This document shows positions 17,496-25,837 of a stretch of 64,000 nt of DNA, piece by piece (within the stretch, counting starts at the first letter, position 1; every line of letters begins with the position of its first letter). A program made the position numbers and the translations under genes. Under the pieces are notes generated by a model. It did no database searches. It was not told the DNA's origin and saw nothing but the letters and a program-made list of their open reading frames with translations. The DNA is from Mesorhizobium koreense (GTDB taxonomy: Bacteria > Pseudomonadota > Alphaproteobacteria > Rhizobiales > Rhizobiaceae): the NCBI RefSeq assembly GCF_031656215.1, contig NZ_CP134228.1, positions 2,251,001-2,315,000 on the forward strand, read 5' to 3'.

Positions 17496-19231
17496 TGCCG
17501 GTCGATGCGGTGACGCTCGCCATCCTGAAAGGCCGGCTTGAACAGATCGCGGACGAGATGGACGCAACCCTTTTCCGCTCGGCGTTCAATCCCATCATCG
17601 CCGAGGCGCATGACGCCTCGCACGGCATCTACGACGCGTTGAGCGGCGAGACGCTGGTCCAAGGCAAGTCGGGCCTGCCCATCTTCGTCGGCGTCATGGC
17701 CTTCGCCGTCAAGGCGGTCATCGACAAGGCCGCCGGGCGTGACGGGATCCATGAGGGTGACGTGTGGATCTTCAACGATCCTTATGAGGGCGGCACCCAC
17801 CTTTCCGACTTCCGCCTGGTCAAGCCGGTGTTCCGCGACGGCAAGGTCTTCTGCTTCCTCGCCTCGGTCGGCCATTGGCACGATGTCGGCGGTAACGTGC
17901 CGGGCAATTACAACCCCGCCGCCACCGAATGTTTCCAGGAAGGCATGCTGATCCCGCCGGTGAAGCTGTTCGACCGCGGCCAGTTCCGCCAGGATGTCGT
18001 CGATATCGTCTCGGCGAATTCACGCCTGCCGATGTCGCTTTACGGCGACCTCAACGGCCAGATCAACGCGCTGGAACTGGGCGAGCGCCGCATGCACGTG
18101 CTGCTGGACGAATACGGTGCGGCGACGATTGCCGAAAGCCTTGCCGCGCTCAAGGCGCGGGCCGCCGAGATGATGCGCGCCCAGATCGCCGAACTGCCTC
18201 AAGGCACCGTCACCGCCGAGGATTTCCTCGACAATGACGGCATCGTCGATGAACCTTTGAAGATCGCGCTCGACCTGACGATCGAGAAGGACCGGATGGT
18301 GATGGATTTCACCCGCTCCTCGCCGGCCTGCGCCGGGCCGGTGAACATCTCGCGCTCCACGACGATCGCCGCCTGCTATGTCGCGCTGAAGCATATTTTC
18401 GGCGACGTGCCCGCCAATGCCGGCGTGCTGGAGCCGGTCGAGTTCCGCATCGACCCGGATTCGCTTCTCTCTGTGAAAGCGCCGAAACCCGTCGGCGGCT
18501 ATACGGAGACCATCCTGCGCCTGATCGATGTCGTCTTCCAGGCCGTCGCCCGGATCGCGCCGGGGCCGGCCATGGCCTGCGCCTATGGCACGATCAATGC
18601 GCTGTCCCTTGCCGGCCATCGCTCAAACGGCCAGCGCTGGGTCATGTTCTCCTTCTTCGGCGGTGGCCATGGCGCGCATGGCGGAGGCGATGGCCTCAAC
18701 CACGGCAACGCGCCGATCTCGACCGCCACCATCCCGCCGCTCGAAATCCTGGAGGCCGCCTATCCGGTACGCTTCACAAAATGGGCGCTCAGGCCGGATT
18801 CCGGCGGCCCCGGCCAGTATCGCGGAGGTCTCGGCGCAATCTACGAGATCGCGCTTCTGGAGAAGTCCGCCGACGTGTTCCTGTTCGGCGAGCGTGGCAA
18901 ATACGCTCCGAGAGGCGTTGTCGACGGCGGTGAGGCTGCCGCAAACCATTTTGTCTACGAACAGGCGGACGGCGAGCATTCGCCGCCGATGGTGTCCAAG
19001 ATGGTCGGCATCCATATCACCGAGGGGCAGAAGGTGCGGCTCGAAACGCCCGGGGGCGGTGGCTATGGCGAGCCGGCAACGCGCGATCCGGATGCCGTCG
19101 CGCGCGATGTCCGGCTGGGCTACGTCACGCCCGAAAAGGCTCTATCCGACTATCAGGTCGCGGTCGCCGACGACGGTACCGTCGATCGATCGGCAACAAT
19201 GGAACTACGCAGCCGGGAGGCCGCAGCTTGA
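17495..19231 (+). CDS. Hydantoinase B/oxoprolinase-family subunit
   Basis: The 578-residue product is the B subunit of ATP-dependent cyclic-amide hydrolases (N-methylhydantoinase, 5-oxoprolinase, caprolactamase, acetophenone carboxylase family). Segments such as GDVWIFNDPYEGGTHLSDF (about residues 88-106) and the glycine-rich FFGGGHGAHGGGDGLN region (about 387-402) are characteristic. It acts with the A subunit, whose gene starts at an overlapping TTG. B precedes A here, the reverse of the second pair at 52282. The substrate may be a hydantoin, a lactam or a ketone to be carboxylated; the sequence does not decide. Confidence 0.88.
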   Translation: MPVDAVTLAILKGRLEQIADEMDATLFRSAFNPIIAEAHDASHGIYDALSGETLVQGKSGLPIFVGVMAFAVKAVIDKAAGRDGIHEGDVWIFNDPYEGGTHLSDFRLVKPVFRDGKVFCFLASVGHWHDVGGNVPGNYNPAATECFQEGMLIPPVKLFDRGQFRQDVVDIVSANSRLPMSLYGDLNGQINALELGERRMHVLLDEYGAATIAESLAALKARAAEMMRAQIAELPQGTVTAEDFLDNDGIVDEPLKIALDLTIEKDRMVMDFTRSSPACAGPVNISRSTTIAACYVALKHIFGDVPANAGVLEPVEFRIDPDSLLSVKAPKPVGGYTETILRLIDVVFQAVARIAPGPAMACAYGTINALSLAGHRSNGQRWVMFSFFGGGHGAHGGGDGLNHGNAPISTATIPPLEILEAAYPVRFTKWALRPDSGGPGQYRGGLGAIYEIALLEKSADVFLFGERGKYAPRGVVDGGEAAANHFVYEQADGEHSPPMVSKMVGIHITEGQKVRLETPGGGGYGEPATRDPDAVARDVRLGYVTPEKALSDYQVAVADDGTVDRSATMELRSREAAA

Positions 19232-21285
19232 AGAATCCGATTTATGTCGTCGGCGTCGATGTCGGCGGCACGTTCACCGATATTTTCGTTCTCGACGAAG
19301 CGGCCGGCACGGTCGCGACCGTCAAGGTCCCCTCGACACGCGGCGACCAGTCCAGAGGCTTCGTGCAGGGCATCCGCCAGCGCGTCGCCGATTTTGCCGG
19401 GATCGCCACCATCGTCCACGGCACCACAGTCGGCACCAACGCGCTTCTGGAGCGCAAGGGCGCGCGCACCGGCATCATCACAACGGAAGGGTTCCGCGAC
19501 GTGCTCGAAATGCGCCGGCGCGACCGACCGACCACCTGGGGACTGAAGGGCTCTTTCACGCCGGTGGTTGAGCGTACCGACCGGCTGGAGGTTTCCGAAC
19601 GCGTGCTCGCGGACGGTTCGGTGCTGAAGGTGGTGGATGAGGAGGAGGTGCGGACGCAGGCGCGGGCGCTCGCCGAACGCGGTTGCGAGGCGGCTTGCGT
19701 GTTCTTCATCAACGGCTATGCCAACAACGACAATGAACGCCGGGCCGTTGAAGCCGTCCGCTCCGTCTGGCCCAACACATTCGTGACCTCGGCAACGGAA
19801 ATCCTTCCTGAAATCAGGGAGTTCGAGCGCGTTTCTACCGCCACGCTCAATGCCTATCTGCAGCCGGTCGTGTCTTCCTATCTGGAGCGGTTGGAAACGG
19901 CGCTCGGCGAGGGCGGATTTGCGGGCGAACTGCTCATCGTCCAGTCGAATGGCGGCGTCATGTCGGCCGAGACGGCGCGGCGTTATCCGGTTCGCACCGC
20001 GCTGTCGGGACCTGCCGCCGGCGTCATCGCCGCGACCGCCATCGCCAGGGCGGCGGGGCTCGACAACATCATCACCTGTGACATGGGCGGGACCTCGTTC
20101 GACGTCTCGCTCGTGGCGGACGGAAAGGCGGCGCTGGCGGCCCAGACGGCGATCGATTTCGGCATGGTCGTGCGCACGCCGATGATCGAAATCACGACGA
20201 TCGGTGCCGGCGGGGGCTCCATCGCCTCGATCGACAAGAGCGGGTTGCTGCGGGTCGGCCCCGAATCGGCTGGCTCCGACCCCGGACCCGTCTGCTACGG
20301 CCTTGGCAATGACCGGCCGACCGTTACGGACGCCAATCTGGTGCTCGGCCGGATCAACCCCGACAGGCCGATCGGCGGCAAACTAGACCGTCTCGACGTT
20401 GAGGCCGCGCGTGCCGCGATCGAACGCGAGATCGCCGTGCCGCTCGGCCTGTCCATAGAGGACGCCGCCGAATCCGTCCTCAGGCTCGCCAATGCCAAGA
20501 TGGCCGGCGCCATACGCCTCGTCTCCATCGAGAAGGGCCACGACCCGGCGAAATTCGCCGCCATGCCCTTCGGCGGCGGCGGTGCGCTGCATGCGGGGGC
20601 GCTGATCGAGGAGGTCGGGCTCGGCTCGGCGCTGGTGCCACGCTTTCCGGGCGTGACTTCCGCGCTCGGCTGTGTCGTCGCCGACATGCGGCACGACCGC
20701 GTACAGACGGTGAACCGCCTGCTCGATGATCTCGATGCCGGCGAACTCGGCCGGCAGATGGCGGCCGTAGCCAGTGAGGCGGAAAGCATCCTTGAACGCT
20801 CTGCCACCGTATTTCAGCAGATCGACCGGCTGTTCGAACTCGACATGCTCTATCTCGGGCAGACTCATTCGGTCTCCGTGCCGATTTCCATCGGGGAGGG
20901 CGGGCTGACCGCCGCCGCGATCGATGCCGCGTTCGATACCGCCTATCTGGAGGCCTTCGGCCGGCTGCTCGACGGGATCCCGAAACGCGTCATGAATTTC
21001 CGCGTGGCAGTGGTCGGGCGCCGCCCTGACCTCGACATGAGGGTCTTCGCGCCGACCGGCGGAAAGCCGGCCGAGGCCTGCCGGACAGGCACAAGGCGTG
21101 TCTACGCCAAGGGCAGCTATCACGATGTTTTCGTTTACGAGCGTCTCGATCTGGCCGAAGGAGCATCGATCCGCGGGCCGGCCATACTGGAGCAGCCGGA
21201 TACGACGATCTTCGTCGATCCGGGCCTATCCGCCGTGGTCGACGGGTTCGGCAATCTGATCATGCGCCGGGCAGGAGCCCGCTGA
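19228..21285 (+). CDS. Hydantoinase A/oxoprolinase-family subunit (ATP-binding)
   Basis: This 685-residue protein has the actin-like ATPase start GVDVGGTFTDIF (residues 9-20), the HGTTVGTNALLERKGARTG segment (about 64-82) and ALSGPAAGV plus CDMGGTSFDVS further on, all hallmarks of HyuA. It phosphorylates the cyclic amide or ketone so that the B subunit can complete hydrolysis. The TTG start at 19228 overlaps the hyuB-type stop by 4 bp; no ATG is available at a comparable position, and the alignment begins right at this codon. Length is normal and no damage is seen. Confidence 0.88.
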   Translation: MKNPIYVVGVDVGGTFTDIFVLDEAAGTVATVKVPSTRGDQSRGFVQGIRQRVADFAGIATIVHGTTVGTNALLERKGARTGIITTEGFRDVLEMRRRDRPTTWGLKGSFTPVVERTDRLEVSERVLADGSVLKVVDEEEVRTQARALAERGCEAACVFFINGYANNDNERRAVEAVRSVWPNTFVTSATEILPEIREFERVSTATLNAYLQPVVSSYLERLETALGEGGFAGELLIVQSNGGVMSAETARRYPVRTALSGPAAGVIAATAIARAAGLDNIITCDMGGTSFDVSLVADGKAALAAQTAIDFGMVVRTPMIEITTIGAGGGSIASIDKSGLLRVGPESAGSDPGPVCYGLGNDRPTVTDANLVLGRINPDRPIGGKLDRLDVEAARAAIEREIAVPLGLSIEDAAESVLRLANAKMAGAIRLVSIEKGHDPAKFAAMPFGGGGALHAGALIEEVGLGSALVPRFPGVTSALGCVVADMRHDRVQTVNRLLDDLDAGELGRQMAAVASEAESILERSATVFQQIDRLFELDMLYLGQTHSVSVPISIGEGGLTAAAIDAAFDTAYLEAFGRLLDGIPKRVMNFRVAVVGRRPDLDMRVFAPTGGKPAEACRTGTRRVYAKGSYHDVFVYERLDLAEGASIRGPAILEQPDTTIFVDPGLSAVVDGFGNLIMRRAGAR

Positions 21286-21902
21286 TGTATGCCCACGCGC
21301 CCTTGCGTCCCCGGCATACCGCGCTTGTCATCGTCGACCTGCAGAACGATTTCGTCCATCCCGATGGCGCCTATGCGCGCGGCGGCAAGGAGAACGCCGA
21401 CATTGCCGCGTTGCCGCTCCGCGTCCGCCCGGTCGCCGACGCGCTGCGCGCCAAGGGCGGCTGGGTCGTTTCCACGCATTTCACGCTCGTGCCGGGCAAG
21501 GGCGGGGAGCCCTTCATCTCGCCGCACCTGAAGGCCATGCGGCCGTTCCTGCGGAAAGGCGATTTCGCGCCCGGCAGTTGGGGTCATCAGTTGGTGGACG
21601 AATTGCAGCCTGCAGATCTTTCCATCGAAAAGGTCGCCTATTCCGCTTTCTACATGACGCGTCTGGAATGGGTGCTGAGGAAAGCCGCGATCGACACGCT
21701 CCTTTTTTGCGGCATCGTCACCAATGGCGGCGTGGCCTCGACGGTGCGGGATGCACACATCCGGGATTTCCCCGCGACGGTGCTTGCAGATGGCTGCGCG
21801 GCCTTCTCGCGCGAGACGCATGAGCGCGCCATCGGCGACCTTTCGACGGTGGCTCGTGTCATGAACTGCGCCGAGGCGGTCGACTGGATCGAGACGTCGT
21901 GA
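21285..21902 (+). CDS. Isochorismatase-fold hydrolase lacking the nucleophilic Cys
   Basis: The 205-residue protein has the isochorismatase/cysteine hydrolase fold: Asp18 in IVDLQNDF and Lys116 in IEKVAYSAF match two catalytic-triad positions. The third position lies in FCGIVTNGGVASTVRDA (residues 141-157): amidases of this fold have Cys where Gly149 stands here. True isochorismatases (EntB, PhzD) also have Gly there and cleave an ether rather than an amide. It is therefore unlikely to be an N-carbamoylsarcosine amidase or nicotinamidase despite its hydantoinase neighbours. ATG 21285 overlaps the hyuA-type stop. The reaction is unknown. Confidence 0.8.
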   Translation: MYAHAPLRPRHTALVIVDLQNDFVHPDGAYARGGKENADIAALPLRVRPVADALRAKGGWVVSTHFTLVPGKGGEPFISPHLKAMRPFLRKGDFAPGSWGHQLVDELQPADLSIEKVAYSAFYMTRLEWVLRKAAIDTLLFCGIVTNGGVASTVRDAHIRDFPATVLADGCAAFSRETHERAIGDLSTVARVMNCAEAVDWIETS

Positions 21903-21903
21903 C

Positions 21904-23310
21904 GTGAACGGAACGCGGCCCTCCGTCATTTATAGATTGCCGGAGCGCATCGATGCGTCCGCCGAGGTGGTAGTCGTCGGCGGCGGGGCCTGCGGCCTGG
22001 TCGCCGCGCTCCGCGCTAGTGCCGCCGGCGCCGATGTGATCGTGCTGGAGCGCGATGCGACGCCGTCCGGCTCGACTTCCATGTCGTCGGGATTCGTCCC
22101 TGCGCCCGCGACGATATTCCAGCGCAAAGCCGGCATAGCGGATGACACGCCCGAACGCTTCGTCGCCGATATCATGGCCAAATCGAAGGGTAGGGCCGTT
22201 CCGCATCTTGCCGAGCTTGCCGCGCGTAATATCGGGCCGACACTGGAATGGCTGGCCGAAGCGCACGGCATCGAATGGTCGGTGCTGACGGATTTCCTGT
22301 ATCCGGGCCATTCCCGACACCGCATGCATGCCGTCCCCGAAAAGACTGGAGCCGGACTGATGGCGCGCCTGCTCGCCGCCGGCGAGGCACAGGGCATCCC
22401 GCTCGTTACCAACGCGCGCGCTGTGCGCCTGTTCATGGAAAACGGCCGCGTCGCCGGCATCGGAATCGAAAGACCGGACGGCGCGGAGGAGACGATCGCC
22501 TGCCGCGCCCTCGTTCTGGCCTGTAACGGTTTTGGTGGCAACACGGAGCTTGTTCGACAGCACATACCGGAGATCGCCGACGGCCTCTATCACGGCCATG
22601 CCGGCAACACCGGAGAGGCCTTGTCGTGGGGGCAGGCCCTCGATGCGAGGACCGAGCATCTCTCCGCCTATCAGGGCCACGGGTCGCTGGCGCATCCGCA
22701 TGGCATCCTGATCTCCTGGGCGCTCATGACCAAAGGCGCTATCCAGGTGAACACCCGTGGTGAACGGTTCTCCGACGAAAGCGGCGGTTACTCCGAACAG
22801 GCCGTGCATGTGCTTCGTCAACCGGACGGGATCGCCTGGAATATCTACGATCGCCGCATCCACGAATTCGCGCAGGATTTTCCAGACTACCGGGAGGCAA
22901 TGGCGGCCGGCGCCATCCGCCAGGCAGGGGATGCCGTCGAACTGGCATGCGTTGCACACCTATCCGAATCCAGGATCGCAGAAACGCTCGATCACGTTGA
23001 GGCATGCCGCAAGGGAGAGGCACAAGACATCTTCGGGCGTGACTTCACGGCCTTTCCACCGTTGGAACCACCCTACCACGCCGTCAAGGTGACCGGCGCG
23101 CTCTTCCATACGCAGGGCGGACTAATGATCGACGAGAAGGCGTGCGTGATACGGCAGGACGGCTCGTCCTTTCCGAACCTCTTCGCCGGCGGGGGAGCGG
23201 CGTGTGGCGTCTCGGGACCGGACGTCTCGGGTTATCTCTCGGGCAACGGCTTGCTGACAGCCATGGCGTTCGGCTTCATTGCCGGGGAAAGCGCCGCTGC
23301 AGGCGCCTGA
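21904..23310 (+). CDS. FAD-dependent oxidoreductase, fumarate reductase/3-ketosteroid dehydrogenase-like
   Basis: The 468-residue flavoprotein has the FAD-binding motif VVVVGGGACGLVAAL (about residues 21-35) and the FAD_binding_2 layout with GGGAACGVSGPDVSGYLSGN near the C-terminus. It resembles soluble flavoprotein subunits of fumarate-reductase-like dehydrogenases and reductases acting on C=C bonds next to a carboxylate. No signal peptide or cytochrome domain is seen. The GTG start follows the previous stop by 1 bp. As the last gene of the operon it may introduce or remove the double bond needed by the aconitase-family hydratase; this is inference. Confidence 0.82.
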   Translation: MNGTRPSVIYRLPERIDASAEVVVVGGGACGLVAALRASAAGADVIVLERDATPSGSTSMSSGFVPAPATIFQRKAGIADDTPERFVADIMAKSKGRAVPHLAELAARNIGPTLEWLAEAHGIEWSVLTDFLYPGHSRHRMHAVPEKTGAGLMARLLAAGEAQGIPLVTNARAVRLFMENGRVAGIGIERPDGAEETIACRALVLACNGFGGNTELVRQHIPEIADGLYHGHAGNTGEALSWGQALDARTEHLSAYQGHGSLAHPHGILISWALMTKGAIQVNTRGERFSDESGGYSEQAVHVLRQPDGIAWNIYDRRIHEFAQDFPDYREAMAAGAIRQAGDAVELACVAHLSESRIAETLDHVEACRKGEAQDIFGRDFTAFPPLEPPYHAVKVTGALFHTQGGLMIDEKACVIRQDGSSFPNLFAGGGAACGVSGPDVSGYLSGNGLLTAMAFGFIAGESAAAGA

Positions 23311-23343
23311 GCCTTTCGCGTGTCAGTTCAACCGGCTGTCCTC

Positions 23344-23382
23344 TCACGCCGGCGACATCACATGTCTGTCGTCGCGGCGTGA
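23344..23382 (+). terminator. Long imperfect stem-loop after the first catabolic operon
   Basis: TCACGCCG and its complement CGGCGTGA form the outer arms, and GACA/TGTC pairs continue inward past a small asymmetric bulge to a loop of about 9 nt. It begins 34 bp after the flavoprotein stop codon. No T-run follows, so a factor-dependent terminator or a 3'-end stabilising structure is more likely than an intrinsic terminator. Confidence 0.45.
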
Positions 23383-23618
23383 TGCCATGAAATATCCGGT
23401 CTCGATCTTGCGCCGATGCGGCGCATCGCTCTCGTTCATCCTCTGATATGGGGTTTTTAGAACGATTCAGAAAATTCATATGGATGGCTCAATATTTTTC
23501 GTGCAGCAAAGCACTCACTCTCCTTGGGGTCGCAATCTACTCTCATAACTAATTGGGAATATTGCATATTTAGACGCCGAGTTCGTCGGCTCCGTCGGTG
23601 AAAACCGAGACAAAAAAT

Positions 23619-23637
23619 ATGAAACGTTTTATTGACA
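23619..23637 (+). promoter_or_regulatory. LacI-type operator overlapping a TTGACA -35 box
   Basis: ATGAAACGTTTTAT (23619-23632) is a palindrome with a central CG and 12 of 14 symmetric positions, the form bound by many LacI/GalR-family repressors. TTGACA (23632-23637) follows at once; CATAAG 15 bp further on is a possible but weak -10 box. The operon starting at 23783 encodes a LacI-family regulator (34717), which makes autoregulation of this promoter the simplest reading. Confidence 0.55.
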
Positions 23638-23674
23638 TGCCCACGGGACCTTCATAAGGTCGCGCCGTGGCATG
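23636..23674 (+). promoter_or_regulatory. Two-tier hairpin downstream of the -35 box
   Basis: The outer arms CATGCCCACGG and CCGTGGCATG pair over 10 bp with one bulged C. The inner arms GACCTT and AAGGTC pair perfectly over 6 bp around a 3-nt loop, leaving a GCG bulge on the 3' side. It could be a second operator in DNA or a leader-RNA structure; it does not match a riboswitch class known to me. Confidence 0.5.
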
Positions 23675-23782
23675 TGGTGGCTGTCGGTACAGAGGAGACC
23701 CGCCAGTCCGGTTCGACGTGTCGGATCACATGTCCGCTTCAGGTGCGGAACCACTTGTCCATCAATAGGAAGGAGATCGGGA

Positions 23783-24955
23783 ATGGCTTTGCATTTCGGC
23801 CGCGCAATATGCGGCACGCTGGTTGTGTCCGCCATGTTGTCCGGAACGGGCTGGGCTTGCGAACTCAAGATAGGATCGCCGGCGGTGCTGTCGGGTCCGG
23901 CGGCTCAGTGGGGCATCGCCCTGCGCGACGCGGTTGCGTTCGTTGCCAAGGAGACCATGGAAGAGAAGCGCCTGGTAATCGACGGTACCGAATGCACGGT
24001 TTCCGTGGTCGCCATCGATTCCAAATATACGGCCGAGGGCGCGGCTTCGGCGGCGAATGCGTTCGCGGCAGACGGGATCAAGGTTATTGTCGGCCCCGTG
24101 GGCTCGCCCGAGGTCACCGGCATGAAGCCCGTCGCCAAGCGTAATCACATGGTTGCCATGGTCGACAGCTTCGCCAAGAACGCGATCGGCCCGCAATGGC
24201 CGAACATGTTCCACATCGGTCCCGGGCCTTCGGGATGGGCAGGACCGATCATCGATGCTGGACTTGAGCGGTTCAAATTCTCGACCGTGGCGATCGTCGC
24301 TCCGAACGACCAGGGCGGGACCGATATCGCAAGCGTCAACGCGCAGATATTCTCCGAAAAAGGCGTGAAGCCCACGGAGGAATATTATCAGCGTGGCACC
24401 ACCAACTTCGCGCCGATCGTCACGCGGATGCTGAGTTCGAATCCGGGCGCGGTCGATCTCGCCTCGTCGCCGGCCGGCGATGCCGGCATCATCGTCAAGC
24501 AATTGCGCCAGGCCGGTTTCGAAGGCCCCATCTTCCGCCTTGGTGGGCCGGGGTTCGAGGAGATCGCGCGTGTCGCCGGCGGAATCGACGTCCTCAAGGA
24601 CTTCCTCTGGTACGAGCCGGTCTACATGGACGACAATTTGCATGCGCTCGAGCAGAAATACGCCAAGCTCATGGGCAAGCCGCGTCCGGAGAATGCCGAT
24701 TTCTTCCGCTGGACCTTTGCAGCGCGGATGATGATCAAGGCTGTTGCCGCCGCCGGTACCGTCGATGACGCCGACAAGATCGCCGAGGCGATGCGCAAGC
24801 TGCCCGTCGAGGACGAAAACATCGGCAAGGGCTATTGGATCGGGCAGAAATTCTTTGGGATCAACCAGGAGATGTCCTACCCCTTCGCGATCGGTGTCGT
24901 GCAGGACGGCAAGGTACAGCCCAATATTCATGCCGCGGCAGTCAAGGAAGACTGA
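23783..24955 (+). CDS. Liv-type ABC importer substrate-binding protein (second system)
   Basis: The 390-residue protein is a Peripla_BP_6 family binding protein with a Sec-type signal peptide (hydrophobic stretch about residues 6-20, cleavage near GWA-CE), unlike the Tat-type signals of the other three binding proteins in the window. The mature part opens CELKIGSPAVLSGPAAQWGI. ATG 23783 has AAGGAG about 8 bp upstream, and the open frame further upstream is non-coding control region. It opens an operon in which the importer genes are followed by CoA-thioester enzymes, so an organic acid is a more likely ligand than an amino acid. Confidence 0.88.
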   Translation: MALHFGRAICGTLVVSAMLSGTGWACELKIGSPAVLSGPAAQWGIALRDAVAFVAKETMEEKRLVIDGTECTVSVVAIDSKYTAEGAASAANAFAADGIKVIVGPVGSPEVTGMKPVAKRNHMVAMVDSFAKNAIGPQWPNMFHIGPGPSGWAGPIIDAGLERFKFSTVAIVAPNDQGGTDIASVNAQIFSEKGVKPTEEYYQRGTTNFAPIVTRMLSSNPGAVDLASSPAGDAGIIVKQLRQAGFEGPIFRLGGPGFEEIARVAGGIDVLKDFLWYEPVYMDDNLHALEQKYAKLMGKPRPENADFFRWTFAARMMIKAVAAAGTVDDADKIAEAMRKLPVEDENIGKGYWIGQKFFGINQEMSYPFAIGVVQDGKVQPNIHAAAVKED

Positions 24956-24970
24956 CGTCTCGGAGGAAAG

Positions 24971-25837
24971 ATGGACTCCTTCATCACAGCGGGGCTGATC
25001 GGAATCAGCCTCGGTTCCCAATACGCACTCCTTGCGCTCGGGTTCACGCTTATCTTCGGCATCCTCGGTGTCGTGAACTTCGCCCATGGCGGGTTCTATG
25101 TAATGGGCGGCTATGTCGCCTATTACTGCACCATCGTGCTGGGCCTGCCGTATCCGGTCGGCCTGCTGATCGCTCTGATCAGCACGGTAGCGCTCGGCTG
25201 GTTGTTCGAGGTATTCGTTCTCGAGCGCGTGATCGACGACCATCAGGCGACGCTGATGGTCACCATAGGGTTCAACCTCGTGATCGCGACGGCCATACTC
25301 TTGATCTTCGGCGCATTGTCGCCGGAATTTCCCTTTCCGATCTCGGGCGTCTGGCGCAAGGGAGACATATACATCCCTTATGCGAACATGGTCGTCCTGG
25401 CTGTCTGTCTGGTGGCTATCGTGGCGGTCTACTGGCTGGTCTACCGCACCAATGTAGGGTGTGCGATGCGCGCGATGGCTGAGGATCGCGCGGTGGCCAG
25501 CGCCCTGGGCATGCGCACCAAGGCGTTGTTTCCCTTCGCTTTCGCCCTTGCCACAGGGCTTGCGGGGGTGACGGGCGGGCTTGTCACCCCCATCCTCGCG
25601 CTCTCACCGCATATCGGCGATTCAGTCCTCGCGTTTTCCTTCATTACCGTCATCCTCGGCGGGCTTGGCAGCGTCACCGGGGCGACGGTTGCGGCTTTCG
25701 TCGTCGGGCTGGTCGATTCCTATGCCGCCGTCTATCTCGGCGGATCCAAGGGGGCTTTGACCCTCTTCCTGCTGGTCCTCATCATTCTGGTGGTCCGGCC
25801 GCAAGGGCTGTTCGGCAAGGAGGCACGCCGGTCATGA
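24971..25837 (+). CDS. Liv-type ABC importer permease, LivH family (second system)
   Basis: This 288-residue membrane protein has the LivH start GLIGISLGSQYALLALGFTL, FGILGVVNFAHGGFYVMGGY, and the late FSFITVILGGLGSVTG segment. GGAGG precedes the ATG, and the gene follows the binding-protein gene after 15 bp. Its stop overlaps the next ATG by 4 bp. It is only family-level similar to the LivH at 11555, so the two importers are not a recent duplication. Confidence 0.92.
   Translation: MDSFITAGLIGISLGSQYALLALGFTLIFGILGVVNFAHGGFYVMGGYVAYYCTIVLGLPYPVGLLIALISTVALGWLFEVFVLERVIDDHQATLMVTIGFNLVIATAILLIFGALSPEFPFPISGVWRKGDIYIPYANMVVLAVCLVAIVAVYWLVYRTNVGCAMRAMAEDRAVASALGMRTKALFPFAFALATGLAGVTGGLVTPILALSPHIGDSVLAFSFITVILGGLGSVTGATVAAFVVGLVDSYAAVYLGGSKGALTLFLLVLIILVVRPQGLFGKEARRS

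Larger units (their letters stand above)
23311..23782 (+). other. 472-bp regulatory intergenic region between operons
   Basis: No gene is supported here. The centre (about 23390-23640) is clearly more AT-rich than the coding sequence around it. Going rightward it contains a stem-loop at 23344-23382, the inverted repeat AATAT-tgc-ATATT at about 23561, a LacI-type operator with TTGACA (23619-23637), a two-tier hairpin (23636-23674) and the AAGGAG ribosome-binding site for the gene at 23783. This is the control region of the second large catabolic operon. Confidence 0.7.

Noticed and set aside
21285-21902. N-carbamoylsarcosine amidase assignment from context
   Set aside because: The nucleophilic cysteine is absent (Gly149), so context alone is not enough.
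23636-23674. Known riboswitch class at the two-tier hairpin
   Set aside because: No conserved core of a riboswitch class known to me could be matched; only base pairing supports the structure.
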